64,000 nucleotides of DNA, taken from the NCBI GenBank assembly GCA_027315165.1, contig DAHUYN010000001.1, forward strand, positions 124,001 to 188,000, given 5' to 3'. Numbering within the stretch: the first letter of the stretch is position 1; each line of letters begins with the position of its first letter. The notes beneath the pieces were generated by a model, which worked only from the letters and a program-made list of their open reading frames with translations, made no database searches and was not told the DNA's origin. This document shows positions 9,853 through 19,255 of this stretch, piece by piece. The translations under genes and the position numbers were made by a program. The DNA comes from Thermoplasmata archaeon (GTDB lineage: Archaea; Thermoplasmatota; Thermoplasmata; Lutacidiplasmatales; UBA184).

Positions 9853-11619
9853 ATGGCCGCGCTCCGGCAGCCGATCCTGTCGCTGCTCGGCCACGTCGAC
9901 CACGGCAAGACGACCCTCCTCGACCGGATCGCCGGGTCGATCCGGGCCGAGCGCGAGGCGGGCGGCATCACCCAGGGGATCGGGGCGATCGAGGTCCCGA
10001 GGACGACGCTGCTCCAGCTCTGTCACGGCGTCGTCGCGACGGAGGGATTCCAGGTCCCGGGGCTCCTGTTCGTCGACACGCCCGGGCACAAGTCGTTCGA
10101 GACCCTTCGGCGCCGCGGAGGGGCGCTCGCCGACCTGGCCATCCTCGTCATCGATGTGCGCGAGGGGGTCATGCCGCAGACCCGCGAGTCGATCCAGATC
10201 CTCCGACAGGAGAAGACCCCGTTCGCGGTCGCGGTGACGAAGATCGACCTCTTGTCGGGGTGGCGCAAGCCCTCGGGCCCGGTCAAGCTCGCCGAGCAGC
10301 TCGAGCGGTGCGGCCTCGACTACGTGCGGCAGCTCGACCAGCGGCTCTACGCGATCGCCGAGGAGCTCTATCAGCTCGGCTTCTCGGCCGACCGATTCGA
10401 CCGGGTGAGCGACTTCACGCGGAACCTCGGGCTCGTCCCCGTCTCCGCGAAGTCCGGGGTCGGCCTGCCGGAGCTCCTCGCGCTCGTCGTCGGGCTGGCC
10501 CAGCGGTTCCTCAAGGAGGAGCTCCAGATCCGCGGCGCCGGCTCCGAGGGGACGATCCTCGAGCGGTCCGACCTCAAGGGGATCGGCCCCGTCTCCTCGG
10601 TGATCCTCTACAAGGGCGAACTGTCGGTCGGCGACGAGCTCGTCGTCGCGGGCCGGACGGCGCCGTTCCGGACCCGCCTGCGGGGGATCTACCACCCGGC
10701 CCCGCCGACGCGGGGGAAGGCGGGGAAGACCCCGCGCCTCCTCAACGTCGATCGTGCGACCGCGGCCGCCGGTGTCTTCGTCTCCGCGCCGGGGATCGAG
10801 GAGGCGATGCCGGGGGGGCTGCTCAAGGTCGTCGCGAACGAGGCGGAGGCGGACGCCGAGGTCGCCGCGCTCTCGGCCGAACGCCATGCGGTGACCGAGC
10901 TCGTCGAGAGCGGCGTCGGCCTGTTCGCCGACACGCTCGGGGGCCTCGAGGCGCTCGCCTTCGAGTGTCGCAGCGCCGGCGTGCCCGTCCACGTCGCCGA
11001 GGTCGGCCCCGTGCACCGCGCCGCGGTGCTGAACCTCGCGACGATGCGCGAGCCGCTCCATCGAGCCGCGCTCGCGTTCAACGTCCCCCTCCTCGACGAG
11101 GCGCAGCCCGAAGGCGAGACGGGGCCCGTCCGCATCTTCCGGGCCCCGGTGCTCTACCGTCTCCTCGAGGAGTACGCGACGTGGCGGAAGGAGCGGGAGG
11201 AGGCGATCGCCGCGCAGCGACGCGTCGAGACGGTGCACCCGGCCAAGCTCCAGGTCCTCCCCGGCTTCGTCTTCCGCAGCTCCAAGCCGGCGATCGTCGG
11301 GATCAAGGTGCTCGCGGGGACGCTCCGACCCGGCGTCCGCCTGATGCACCGGGACGGTACCGAGGTCGGCTTCCTCAAGGCGTTGCAGGAGGAGAACGAG
11401 TCGGTGGACCACGCCGACGCGGGGACCGAGCTCGCCGCCTCGATCGACGGCGCGGTCGTCGGCCGGAACCTCTCGGAGGGGGACCTCCTCTACGTCGCCG
11501 TCCCCGAGTCGGCGGCGAGACTTCTCAAGACCGTGGCCCTCTCCGACCCCGAGCGGACGGTCCTCGACGAGATCGTGCGCATCCGCCGCGCGACGGAGAA
11601 CCCGTTCTGGGGCTCGTAG
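9853..11619 (+). CDS. infB: translation initiation factor aIF5B/IF-2
   Basis: LLGHVDHGKTTLLDRIAGS, GGITQGIGA, FVDTPGHKSFETLRRRGG, VTKIDL. Confidence 0.96.
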   Translation: MAALRQPILSLLGHVDHGKTTLLDRIAGSIRAEREAGGITQGIGAIEVPRTTLLQLCHGVVATEGFQVPGLLFVDTPGHKSFETLRRRGGALADLAILVIDVREGVMPQTRESIQILRQEKTPFAVAVTKIDLLSGWRKPSGPVKLAEQLERCGLDYVRQLDQRLYAIAEELYQLGFSADRFDRVSDFTRNLGLVPVSAKSGVGLPELLALVVGLAQRFLKEELQIRGAGSEGTILERSDLKGIGPVSSVILYKGELSVGDELVVAGRTAPFRTRLRGIYHPAPPTRGKAGKTPRLLNVDRATAAAGVFVSAPGIEEAMPGGLLKVVANEAEADAEVAALSAERHAVTELVESGVGLFADTLGGLEALAFECRSAGVPVHVAEVGPVHRAAVLNLATMREPLHRAALAFNVPLLDEAQPEGETGPVRIFRAPVLYRLLEEYATWRKEREEAIAAQRRVETVHPAKLQVLPGFVFRSSKPAIVGIKVLAGTLRPGVRLMHRDGTEVGFLKALQEENESVDHADAGTELAASIDGAVVGRNLSEGDLLYVAVPESAARLLKTVALSDPERTVLDEIVRIRRATENPFWGS

Positions 11620-12252
11620 CTAGCGCGTCCCCGGGGGCGGCCCCTCGCGAGACCCGTCGTCGAGGATCTCTGCGACGTCCTCGGCCGAGTGGGAGACGAG
11701 CGGGGCCCTCGGCTCGTAGACGCCGCCCCGCAGAAAGAGGCCGAGGAAGACGGCGAGGCCGCCGAGACCCGCGAGCACCGCTCCGGCCCCGTCGATCAGA
11801 AGGGTCGACACGAGCGGCGGCGGGGCGGCGACGCTCCTCGTCTCGGTCGCCGTCGCCGTGAGGCTCCCGTTCGTCGGACCCGTCCCGGTCCACACGAGGA
11901 GGTAGGGGAAGGTGAGGGCTCCGGACTCCGACCAGTTCCCGGCCGTCGAGGCGGCCCAGTTCGCGAGCGGGCCACCGGTGGCGCAGTTGAGCGAGGCCGC
12001 CCGGCACCCGGCGGCCGGATAGAGCGTGACGTTCGCCGGCGCGGTGGTGTGCCAGGAGACCGCGAGCGACCCCTTCCCGGTGTCGCTCCCCGGGAGCAGG
12101 GCGAGACCCGTCGCGTGCTCTGAGAACCCTTGAGGGAGCGTCGCGACCTCGTTCGTGACCACCGACGAGCCCGGTAGCAGCGCGAACGTCGCGATCGTGG
12201 CGACCCCGAGCATCGCGAGGACCCCCCCGACGAACACGAGACCCGGTCGCAC
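11620..12252 (-). CDS. membrane-anchored hypothetical protein with N- and C-terminal TM segments
   Basis: GLVFVGGVLAMLGVATIATFALLP N-terminal helix; C-terminal helix GAVLAGLGGLAVFLGLFLRGG. Confidence 0.6.
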   Translation of the reverse strand: MRPGLVFVGGVLAMLGVATIATFALLPGSSVVTNEVATLPQGFSEHATGLALLPGSDTGKGSLAVSWHTTAPANVTLYPAAGCRAASLNCATGGPLANWAASTAGNWSESGALTFPYLLVWTGTGPTNGSLTATATETRSVAAPPPLVSTLLIDGAGAVLAGLGGLAVFLGLFLRGGVYEPRAPLVSHSAEDVAEILDDGSREGPPPGTR

Positions 12253-12369
12253 GCGTGTCGAGGGCGGCGCCCACGATAAAGGCCTTCGCCTGCGACCGGC
12301 AGGCCCGGAGCGGGGGCGTGGAAGTCGATGGACCCGCTAAATACCCGCATCCCTGATACGGGATATACC

Positions 12370-13335
12370 GTGACAGGCTCGGCGACCTCCTCGGACGGGG
12401 TGCCGCGGGACGAAGCGGCGCCGACGCGGGCGGCGTGCCCGATGTGCGGCAGCACGCACCGGGTCGTCGACGCGGCGCGGCTCGAGCAGCACTGCGACGA
12501 GTGCGGCCTCGTCTTCGACGGGGCGGCGCTCGTCGCCTCCGCCCCGCGCCCGGGACCCCTCGAGGGCCCCGAGGGTAGCGGCCGCGGGATCGGACCGTTC
12601 GTGGCACCGGGAAGTTCCCGGCGGCTGCTGGGGTCGACGCTGAGCGGCACGCGGGACGGGCAGGGACGGCCGCTCGACTGGCACCGACGGTACGAGTACC
12701 AGCATCTCAAGCGCGTGATGCAGCGCCAGACCTCCCGGGCCGTCGAGGGGCCCCTCGAGCGCTCGCAGGCGCGCGGCGAGATCGCCCAGTGCGGCGAGCG
12801 GCTCGGACTGCCCCCCGTCGTCCTCGGCGAGGCGGAGCGGATCTTCCGCGAGGCGAAGCTCCGCGGGCTCTTCCGGGGCCGGAACCTCCCCTCGAGCGTG
12901 GGGGCGGTGGTCTACGCTGCCTGCCGTCGGTACTCGATCCCCCGGACCCTCGGCGAGGTCGCGAAGGCGCTGGGGGCGCGCCGGAGCGAGGTCGGGCGCG
13001 CGTTCAAGGTCGTGCAGCGGGGGGTCGAGATCCCGATCCCCTCGGTCGGCACGCGAGCGTTCCTGGCCCGGTATGCCGAGGAGCTCGCCCTCTCGGCGAG
13101 CGTCCGCTCGCACGTCGAGGAGATGCTCGACGAGGCCTACCGCAACCCGGAGCTGTCGGGGCTCTCACCCCACGGGCTCGTGGCGGCGCTGATCTACCTC
13201 GCCGCCGAGCGCAACGGGGAGCACCGCTCCCGAGCGCAGGTCGCCCGGGTCAGCGCGGTCACCGAGGTGACGCTCCGCTCGACGAGCCGCCTCGTCGAGC
13301 GGCTCCTGCACCGGGACCCCGATCGGTCCCAGTAG
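12370..13335 (+). CDS. tfb: transcription initiation factor IIB (TFB)
   Basis: Zinc ribbon CPMCGSTHRVVDAARLEQHCDECG plus two cyclin folds; the ORF track starts at 12328, GTG 12370 preferred here (see findings). Confidence 0.9.
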   Translation: MTGSATSSDGVPRDEAAPTRAACPMCGSTHRVVDAARLEQHCDECGLVFDGAALVASAPRPGPLEGPEGSGRGIGPFVAPGSSRRLLGSTLSGTRDGQGRPLDWHRRYEYQHLKRVMQRQTSRAVEGPLERSQARGEIAQCGERLGLPPVVLGEAERIFREAKLRGLFRGRNLPSSVGAVVYAACRRYSIPRTLGEVAKALGARRSEVGRAFKVVQRGVEIPIPSVGTRAFLARYAEELALSASVRSHVEEMLDEAYRNPELSGLSPHGLVAALIYLAAERNGEHRSRAQVARVSAVTEVTLRSTSRLVERLLHRDPDRSQ

Positions 13336-13359
13336 TCGGCCCCGCGTGGCCTTCGGCCC

Positions 13360-13584
13360 TCACTTCGTGAGGTAGTAGCCCGCGGCCTTCTCGCGGACCT
13401 TCCGCCGGGCGTACCCCTTCGTCTGGAGCTCCTGAAGGGCGTTCATCACCATCGTCTTCGGCAGCTTCGCGACGAGCGTGACGCGCTCTGCGGTACCCAT
13501 CTTCTCCTCGGAGAGCATGCCCATCTCCTTCAGCGCCTTGTAGACCTTGACGGCGTTCGGGGAAACCTCGTCTTCGAGAGCCAT
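13360..13584 (-). CDS. small winged-helix DNA-binding protein
   Basis: 74 aa with helix-turn-helix/wing-like pattern (AKLPKTMVMNALQELQTKGYARRKV). Confidence 0.65.
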   Translation of the reverse strand: MALEDEVSPNAVKVYKALKEMGMLSEEKMGTAERVTLVAKLPKTMVMNALQELQTKGYARRKVREKAAGYYLTK

Positions 13585-13678
13585 CGCGCAGACCCGGTCC
13601 GTGGGGAGACGGCCCCCGACTTAAGTCCTAGGTCGGCCGGCCGGAGAGCGTAAACCGCGCTCGAGGCTCGCGGTCGGC

Positions 13679-14836
13679 GTGACCTCCGCGACCCTCGTCT
13701 GGGACCCTCGCTTCCTCGACTACGACCTCGGCCCAGGGCATCCGTTCTCGGAGCGGAGCCGGGGTCTCGCCGCCTCCCTCCTCGACCTCTGGAGCGCGGG
13801 GCCCCGGCCGCTGGGGCTCGACCGATGTCGCCAGGTCGAGCCGGCCTCGAGGTCCGAGCTCTTGCGGTTCCACACGCCCGAGTACCTGGCCCGGGTCCAG
13901 GCCTACGACGAGGAGGGTTCGGGCCGGCCGCTCGACCTCGGCGACACGCCGTCGTTCCCTCGTTGCCACGAGGCGGCCTCGCGCCTCGTCGGCGGTACCC
14001 TCGCCGCGGTCCGCTCGACCCTCGGCGGCGGCCCCCGTCGCGCCTTCCAGCCCGGCGGCGGACTGCACCACGCGGCACCGGACCACGCGAGCGGCTTCTG
14101 CATCTTCAACGACCTCGCGGTCGCGATCGCCGACGCGTTCGCGCGCGGCGCGCGCCATGTCGCCTACGTGGACGTCGACGCCCACCACGGGGATGGCGTG
14201 ATGTACGGCTTCTACGGCGACGGCCGCCTCCTCGACATCGACTTCCACGAGAGCGGTCGCACGCTGTTCCCCGGAACCGGAGAGCCGTACGAGACCGGCG
14301 TCGGCGACGGGGCGGGGAGCAAGGTGAACGTGCCGATGCCGGCGGGCGCCGGCGACGCGGCCCTCACGCGCCTCTTCGACCGGCTCGTGCCGGGCCTCGT
14401 GCGAGCCCACCGTCCCGAGCTCATCGTCCTCCAGCTCGGTGTCGACGGCCACGCGGGGGACGCGCTCGGTCACCTTCGCTACACGACTCGAGGCTACGAC
14501 CACGTCGTGAGGACGCTGCGCGGGCTCGCCGATTCCCTCGGCAGCCGCCTCGTCGTCACGGGCGGTGGCGGCTACGACGCCTCGAACGTCGCGCGCGTCC
14601 TGGCGCTCGCCGGGGCGCTCTTGGCCGGCGCCGACGCGGCGCTACCGACGCTCGACGAGCTTCCTCGGAGCTGGCGCGACCGGTTCACCGAGGAGACGGG
14701 CGCGTCGGCGCCGCTCCGTCTCTTCGATCCCGCGCCGGCGACGCGTCCGCCCGAGGCGGCGGCGCCGTGGGAGGCTCGGCTTCTCACCGACCTCGAAGGG
14801 GCCCTCGGGGAGCGCTTCCCCGACCCCGCCGAGTAG
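13679..14836 (+). CDS. histone deacetylase superfamily protein (AcuC/HDAC-like)
   Basis: PGGGLHHAAPDHASGFCIFNDLAVAI, VDVDAHHGDGVMYGFYGDGRLLDIDFHESG. Confidence 0.92.
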   Translation: MTSATLVWDPRFLDYDLGPGHPFSERSRGLAASLLDLWSAGPRPLGLDRCRQVEPASRSELLRFHTPEYLARVQAYDEEGSGRPLDLGDTPSFPRCHEAASRLVGGTLAAVRSTLGGGPRRAFQPGGGLHHAAPDHASGFCIFNDLAVAIADAFARGARHVAYVDVDAHHGDGVMYGFYGDGRLLDIDFHESGRTLFPGTGEPYETGVGDGAGSKVNVPMPAGAGDAALTRLFDRLVPGLVRAHRPELIVLQLGVDGHAGDALGHLRYTTRGYDHVVRTLRGLADSLGSRLVVTGGGGYDASNVARVLALAGALLAGADAALPTLDELPRSWRDRFTEETGASAPLRLFDPAPATRPPEAAAPWEARLLTDLEGALGERFPDPAE

Positions 14837-14842
14837 TCCCGA

Positions 14843-16207
14843 TCACCAGGTCGGACGCCGCTCGCGGCCGCTGTCCTCGCGGGGACGCGAGCTTCGGGGC
14901 GGACCCCCGCGGGTGGGCCGACGGCCGCCGCCCCGGGAGAATCCCCCGCCGCCACGGCCCCCGCCGCGTCCCCCGCCACGCCCGCCCCGCTCGGGGGGAC
15001 GGAACCGGCCGTCGCCGCGTCCGCTCGACGGCGGCGGGGCCGCGTTGTAGTCGAACCCGGGGATCGTGGCGCGGCGAATCTCCAGGCCGAGGCGCTGCTC
15101 GATGCGATGGAAGTCGTCCTCCTCCTCGCGGCTGACGAGCGAGAAGGCGTCCCCGAACCGCTGGGCCCGCGCCGTGCGCCCGACGCGGTGCACGTAGACG
15201 TCCGGTTCGTTGGGGATGTCGTAGTTGACGACGTGGGACACGGCCTCGACGTCGATCCCGCGCGCGGCGATGTCCGTCGCGACGAGGACCCGGTGGCGGC
15301 CGGCGCGGAACGCCTCGAGGGCGCGGACCCGCTGGGCCTGACTGCGGTCCCCGTGGATGACCCCGGCGTCGAGCGACCACTGCGCGAGCTGGCGCGCGAG
15401 GCGGTCCGCCCGGTGCTTGGTCCTCGTGAAGACGAGGACGCTGCTCATCGCCTCGTCGGCGAGGAGCTCGCGGAGGAGGGACGCCTTGAGATGCTGAGGG
15501 ACCGGGAGCGCGAGGTGCGAGACGCCGACGGCCGCGGCCGTGGTCTCGCCGACGTGGACCGTCTTCGGGTCGTGGAGAAAGTCCCGGGCGAGGCGGACGA
15601 CCTCGGGCGGCATCGTCGCGCTGAACAGCATCGTCTGGCGACGCTTCGGGAGCTCTCCGAGAATGCGGCGGACGTCGGGCAAAAAGCCCATGTCGAGCAT
15701 CCGGTCCGCCTCGTCGAGGACGAGGATCTCGAGCGAACGGAAGTCGACGTAGCCGCGTCCCATGTGGTCGAGGAGCCGGCCCGGTGTCGCCACGATGACC
15801 TCGGCCCCGCCGCGGAGGGCGTGCTCCTGGTCGGCCATCCCGACCCCCCCGTAGACGGCCGCGCCGCGCAGCGAGGTGTGCCGGCCGAGCCGCTTGAGGA
15901 ACCCCTCGGCCTGTAGCGCGAGCTCGCGCGTCGGCGTGAGGACGAGCGCGAGGGTCCGACCGGTCTGCCGATCGAGAAGCCGCTCGAGGATCGGAAGCAG
16001 GAACGCCGCGGTCTTGCCGGTGCCGGTCTGGGCGGTGCCGATGAGGTCCCGTCCGCCGACCGCCTCCGGGATGGTCCGTTCCTGGATCGGCGTCGGGGTC
16101 GTGTACCCCATCTCCCGGACCCCCGCGCGCAGCTTCGCGTGGAGGGGAAGCTTCGCGAAGCCCTCCTCGGCCGCGGGCTCTCGCGCCTCCTTCGTGTCTT
16201 CCGACAT
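14843..16207 (-). CDS. DEAD-box RNA helicase with C-terminal RGG-rich tail
   Basis: TAQTGTGKTAAFLLP, VLDEADRML, FSATMP, HRVGRTARAQRFG; tail GGRGGGRGGGRGGGGFSRGGGRR. Confidence 0.94.
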   Translation of the reverse strand: MSEDTKEAREPAAEEGFAKLPLHAKLRAGVREMGYTTPTPIQERTIPEAVGGRDLIGTAQTGTGKTAAFLLPILERLLDRQTGRTLALVLTPTRELALQAEGFLKRLGRHTSLRGAAVYGGVGMADQEHALRGGAEVIVATPGRLLDHMGRGYVDFRSLEILVLDEADRMLDMGFLPDVRRILGELPKRRQTMLFSATMPPEVVRLARDFLHDPKTVHVGETTAAAVGVSHLALPVPQHLKASLLRELLADEAMSSVLVFTRTKHRADRLARQLAQWSLDAGVIHGDRSQAQRVRALEAFRAGRHRVLVATDIAARGIDVEAVSHVVNYDIPNEPDVYVHRVGRTARAQRFGDAFSLVSREEEDDFHRIEQRLGLEIRRATIPGFDYNAAPPPSSGRGDGRFRPPERGGRGGGRGGGRGGGGFSRGGGRRPTRGGPPRSSRPREDSGRERRPTW

Positions 16208-16259
16208 GCGCCGGGCTCGAGGTCCGTCGATGGGTTAACGCTTTGGCTCCGCGCCCGCG

Positions 16260-17288
16260 CTATAGCCACAGCCCGACCGTCGGTCGGTCGAGGAAGTCCG
16301 CGTCGGTCGCGCGGATGCCGGCGAGAACCGCCGCCGCCTCGAGCGAGCCTCCCGAGCGGCCCTCGAGCTGTTGCCGCCACGCGGCCCGCGCGAGCGTGGC
16401 GCCGAGGACCGCATCGACCTCGAGGCCGAGGGCCGCGCTCAGGCCCGGGGGCCCCGCCTCGAGGGCACGGAGCGCGGCCGCTCCGACGACCCCGTCGCGG
16501 GCGAGCAGGTGGGCGCGGTACCCCTCGAGGATCTCCGAGGCGCTCGGGTCGAGGGCAGGTCGCCGCTCAAGCCTCGGGTAGGTCGCGAGGCGCCGGTCCA
16601 CGCCGCCGGACTCTCGCAGCACGAGGAGGTCGACCTCGGCCCCCGACCCGGCGATCGCCACGGTCCCGAACCGGTCGTCGTGGAACAGGGGCAGGTTCTC
16701 GAGCCCGTCCGCCTCGTCGGGGAGTCCCTCGTCGCGGAGCGCCGTCGCGGAGACGTTCAGCGGGGTCGCGGCCGCTTCGCGGCGCTCGGCGAGCGCGAGC
16801 GGGTCCTCGACCCCGAGGGCGTCGAGGGCCTCTCGCCAGCCCCGACGCGCCCGCCGTTCCGCCCGCGGGTCGAGCCGGTCGAGCGTGGCGCGCGCCGCCG
16901 CGAGCTCGGTCTCGAGCCCGACCGGCCCCGCGGGCGATCGGTCCGGTCGAGCCGGCGCGAGGGCCGTGAGGTCGAGACCGGGACAGGAGAGCACGAGCGT
17001 CGCCTGAGCCCTCGGTCCCAGGTGCACGGAGACGGGGAACTCCCGGCACGGCGCGGGACGCGCGGCGTGGGCGGTGCAGCGGCTGAGCGAGAGCAGTCGG
17101 CACGCTCCCCCTCCGGCTCGGGCCGGCACATGGTCGCCCGACGCAGCGCCGAGCGCGTCCGGCACGGCCGCGAGGAGCGCCGCCCGCTCCTCGAGAGGCA
17201 CGTGGGGGCTCGCGAAGCAGCAGAGGCCGCAGGTGGGCCGACACGCGAAGCGGAAGCCGTCCAGCAGAGAGGTGTCGAGCCGCTCCAT
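16260..17288 (-). CDS. YkgJ-type cysteine-cluster protein
   Basis: FACRPTCGLCCFASPHVPL...GACRLLSLSRCTAHAARPAPCREFP. Confidence 0.75.
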   Translation of the reverse strand: MERLDTSLLDGFRFACRPTCGLCCFASPHVPLEERAALLAAVPDALGAASGDHVPARAGGGACRLLSLSRCTAHAARPAPCREFPVSVHLGPRAQATLVLSCPGLDLTALAPARPDRSPAGPVGLETELAAARATLDRLDPRAERRARRGWREALDALGVEDPLALAERREAAATPLNVSATALRDEGLPDEADGLENLPLFHDDRFGTVAIAGSGAEVDLLVLRESGGVDRRLATYPRLERRPALDPSASEILEGYRAHLLARDGVVGAAALRALEAGPPGLSAALGLEVDAVLGATLARAAWRQQLEGRSGGSLEAAAVLAGIRATDADFLDRPTVGLWL

Positions 17289-17308
17289 GTCGCGGGTCCC
17301 GCTCGCGC

Positions 17309-17896
17309 TCAGGCGGCCGAGGGCCGTCGGCCCCGCCCGGGTCGCAGCCCGGAGGCAGGCGTTCGCGGCAACGGACGCCGGAGCGAGTTCACGAGGGCCC
17401 GGTGGACCGCCGAGAGGAGGACGTAGTCCTCGTAGTGGTCCTCCGGGCACCGCGGACAGCGGCGCACGCTCTTCGCGAGGCGGTCGACGCGCGCGCGCTC
17501 CTCGGAGGCGACGCGTTGGAGGGCCTCGGTGACGGGGCCCTCCAAGCGGCGCGCGAGTTCGTCGAGGTCGGCGTTCGACGTCTCGGGTAGGCGATAGTGG
17601 AGCGGCCGGGCCGAGGCGGAGAAGTACTTCAGGACCGCGCCGCGCGTCTGCTCCAAGAGCGCGAGCTCGACGAGGTCGGCTTTCCCGAGGATCTCGAGGT
17701 GGTGACGGAGCGTGTTCGCCGCCTTTCGGTAGCCGTGGGCCGGCAGCTCCTCGGCGAGCTCGTCGACCGACATCGGGCGGGTCGCGAGGAGGTCGAGCAT
17801 CGCGAGCCGGATGGGGGACTGGAGCGCTCGGGCCTGCTTCGCCTCGATCGTGATGAGGTCCCGGATCGGCACCTCGCGGCGGAAGAGAACCGGCAC
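17309..17896 (-). CDS. ArsR-like winged-helix transcriptional regulator
   Basis: LQSPIRLAMLDLLATRPMSVDELAEELPAHGYRKAANTLRHHLEILGKADLVEL. Confidence 0.8.
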   Translation of the reverse strand: MPVLFRREVPIRDLITIEAKQARALQSPIRLAMLDLLATRPMSVDELAEELPAHGYRKAANTLRHHLEILGKADLVELALLEQTRGAVLKYFSASARPLHYRLPETSNADLDELARRLEGPVTEALQRVASEERARVDRLAKSVRRCPRCPEDHYEDYVLLSAVHRALVNSLRRPLPRTPASGLRPGRGRRPSAA

Positions 17897-18056
17897 CGAC
17901 GTCCTCCCGGCACCGCCGGGAGCCCACGCTTGGAGGAGACAAACTTCGTAATAATACCATCCGTCCGACTCTCTGGCCCCGGCTCGAGGGGCCGGGCCCC
18001 CGGGCCCCGCCTCCGCGGCGGACGTCGCGAGGGGTCCCGGGCCGGCGGGCGGCGGC

Positions 18057-19250
18057 TCAGATGAGCTTGAGCTCGCGTCCGGCCTTCTCGAAGGCGGCGA
18101 TCGCGAACTGGACGTCGTCCTCGCTCAGCGCCGCGTTCATGATCGTGCGGATCCGGGCCTTGTCCTTCGCCACCATCGGGAAGACGATCGGCAGCGCGAA
18201 GACCCCGAGCTCGTAGAGCCGCTGGCTCAGCGCCTTGGCGGAGCGGCTCTCCCCGACGATCACGGGCGTGATCGGCGTCTCCGAGCGCCCGAGGTCGAAC
18301 CCGAGGGCCGCCATGGCCTTCTTAAAACGTCGGGTGTGGCTCCAGAGCCGTTCGACGTGCTCCGGCTCGTGCTCGAGGACGTCGACCGCGGCGAGGCAGG
18401 CCGCGGCGACGGCCGGCGGGTGGGAGCCGCTCAGGAGCCAGGTCCGCGACTTGTTGTACGCGAAGTTCACGAGGTCGCGCGAGCCCGAGATGTGGCCGCC
18501 GACGACCCCGAAGGCCTTCGAGAACGTCCCCATCTCGACCTGGACCTCATCGCGCGAGAGCCCGAAGTGCGAGACGATCCCGCGCCCGCCGTCGCCGAGG
18601 ACCCCTTCGCCGTGGGCGTCGTCGACGTAGACCATCGCGCCGTGGTCGCGGCCGAGCTTGGCGATCTTGTCGAGGGGCGCGATGTCGCCGTCCATCGAGA
18701 AGACGCCGTCGGTGATGACGAGAAGACGTCGGTAGGCGGGCGCGTGCGCCTCCGCCTGGTCGAGGACGCGCGCGAGGTCCGCGGCGTCCCCGTGCTTGTA
18801 GACCGCCTTGTCGGCCTTGGAGAGCCGCACCCCGTCGATGATCGAGCCGTGGTTGAGCTCGTCACTCACGATGAGGTCGCCGTCGCCGGCGAGCTGAGGG
18901 ATGAGACCGGCGTTCGTCGCGAACCCGGTCTGGTAGACCAGAGAGGCCTCGGCCTGCTTGAAGCGGGCGAGCCGTCGTTCGAGCTCGACGTGGAGGTCCA
19001 TCGTCCCCGCGATCGGCCGGACGGAGCCCGAGCCGGCCCCGTGGCTCTGCACCGCGGCGACGGCCGCGGCCTTGACCTTGGGGTGGTTGCTCAGCCCGAG
19101 ATAGTTGTTCGAGCAGAACATCAGCACACGCTTCCCGTCGATGTCGCACCAGGGGGCGCTCGGCCCCGCGAGGACCCGGAGCTTCCAGTCGAGGTCGGCC
19201 CGGACGAGCTCGTCGTACTCCGCGCGAAGGAATCCCACGGCGTCCCGCAT
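18057..19250 (-). CDS. kbl: glycine C-acetyltransferase (2-amino-3-ketobutyrate CoA ligase)
   Basis: FCSNNYLGLSNHPKVKAAA, SDELNHGSIIDG, VYVDDAHGEGVLG, GTFSKAFGVVGGH; downstream of tdh. Confidence 0.94.
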   Translation of the reverse strand: MRDAVGFLRAEYDELVRADLDWKLRVLAGPSAPWCDIDGKRVLMFCSNNYLGLSNHPKVKAAAVAAVQSHGAGSGSVRPIAGTMDLHVELERRLARFKQAEASLVYQTGFATNAGLIPQLAGDGDLIVSDELNHGSIIDGVRLSKADKAVYKHGDAADLARVLDQAEAHAPAYRRLLVITDGVFSMDGDIAPLDKIAKLGRDHGAMVYVDDAHGEGVLGDGGRGIVSHFGLSRDEVQVEMGTFSKAFGVVGGHISGSRDLVNFAYNKSRTWLLSGSHPPAVAAACLAAVDVLEHEPEHVERLWSHTRRFKKAMAALGFDLGRSETPITPVIVGESRSAKALSQRLYELGVFALPIVFPMVAKDKARIRTIMNAALSEDDVQFAIAAFEKAGRELKLI

Positions 19251-19255
19251 CGTAC

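Noticed and set aside
9676-11412. 578-aa minus-strand ORF
   Set aside because: Antisense to aIF5B; no recognisable motifs
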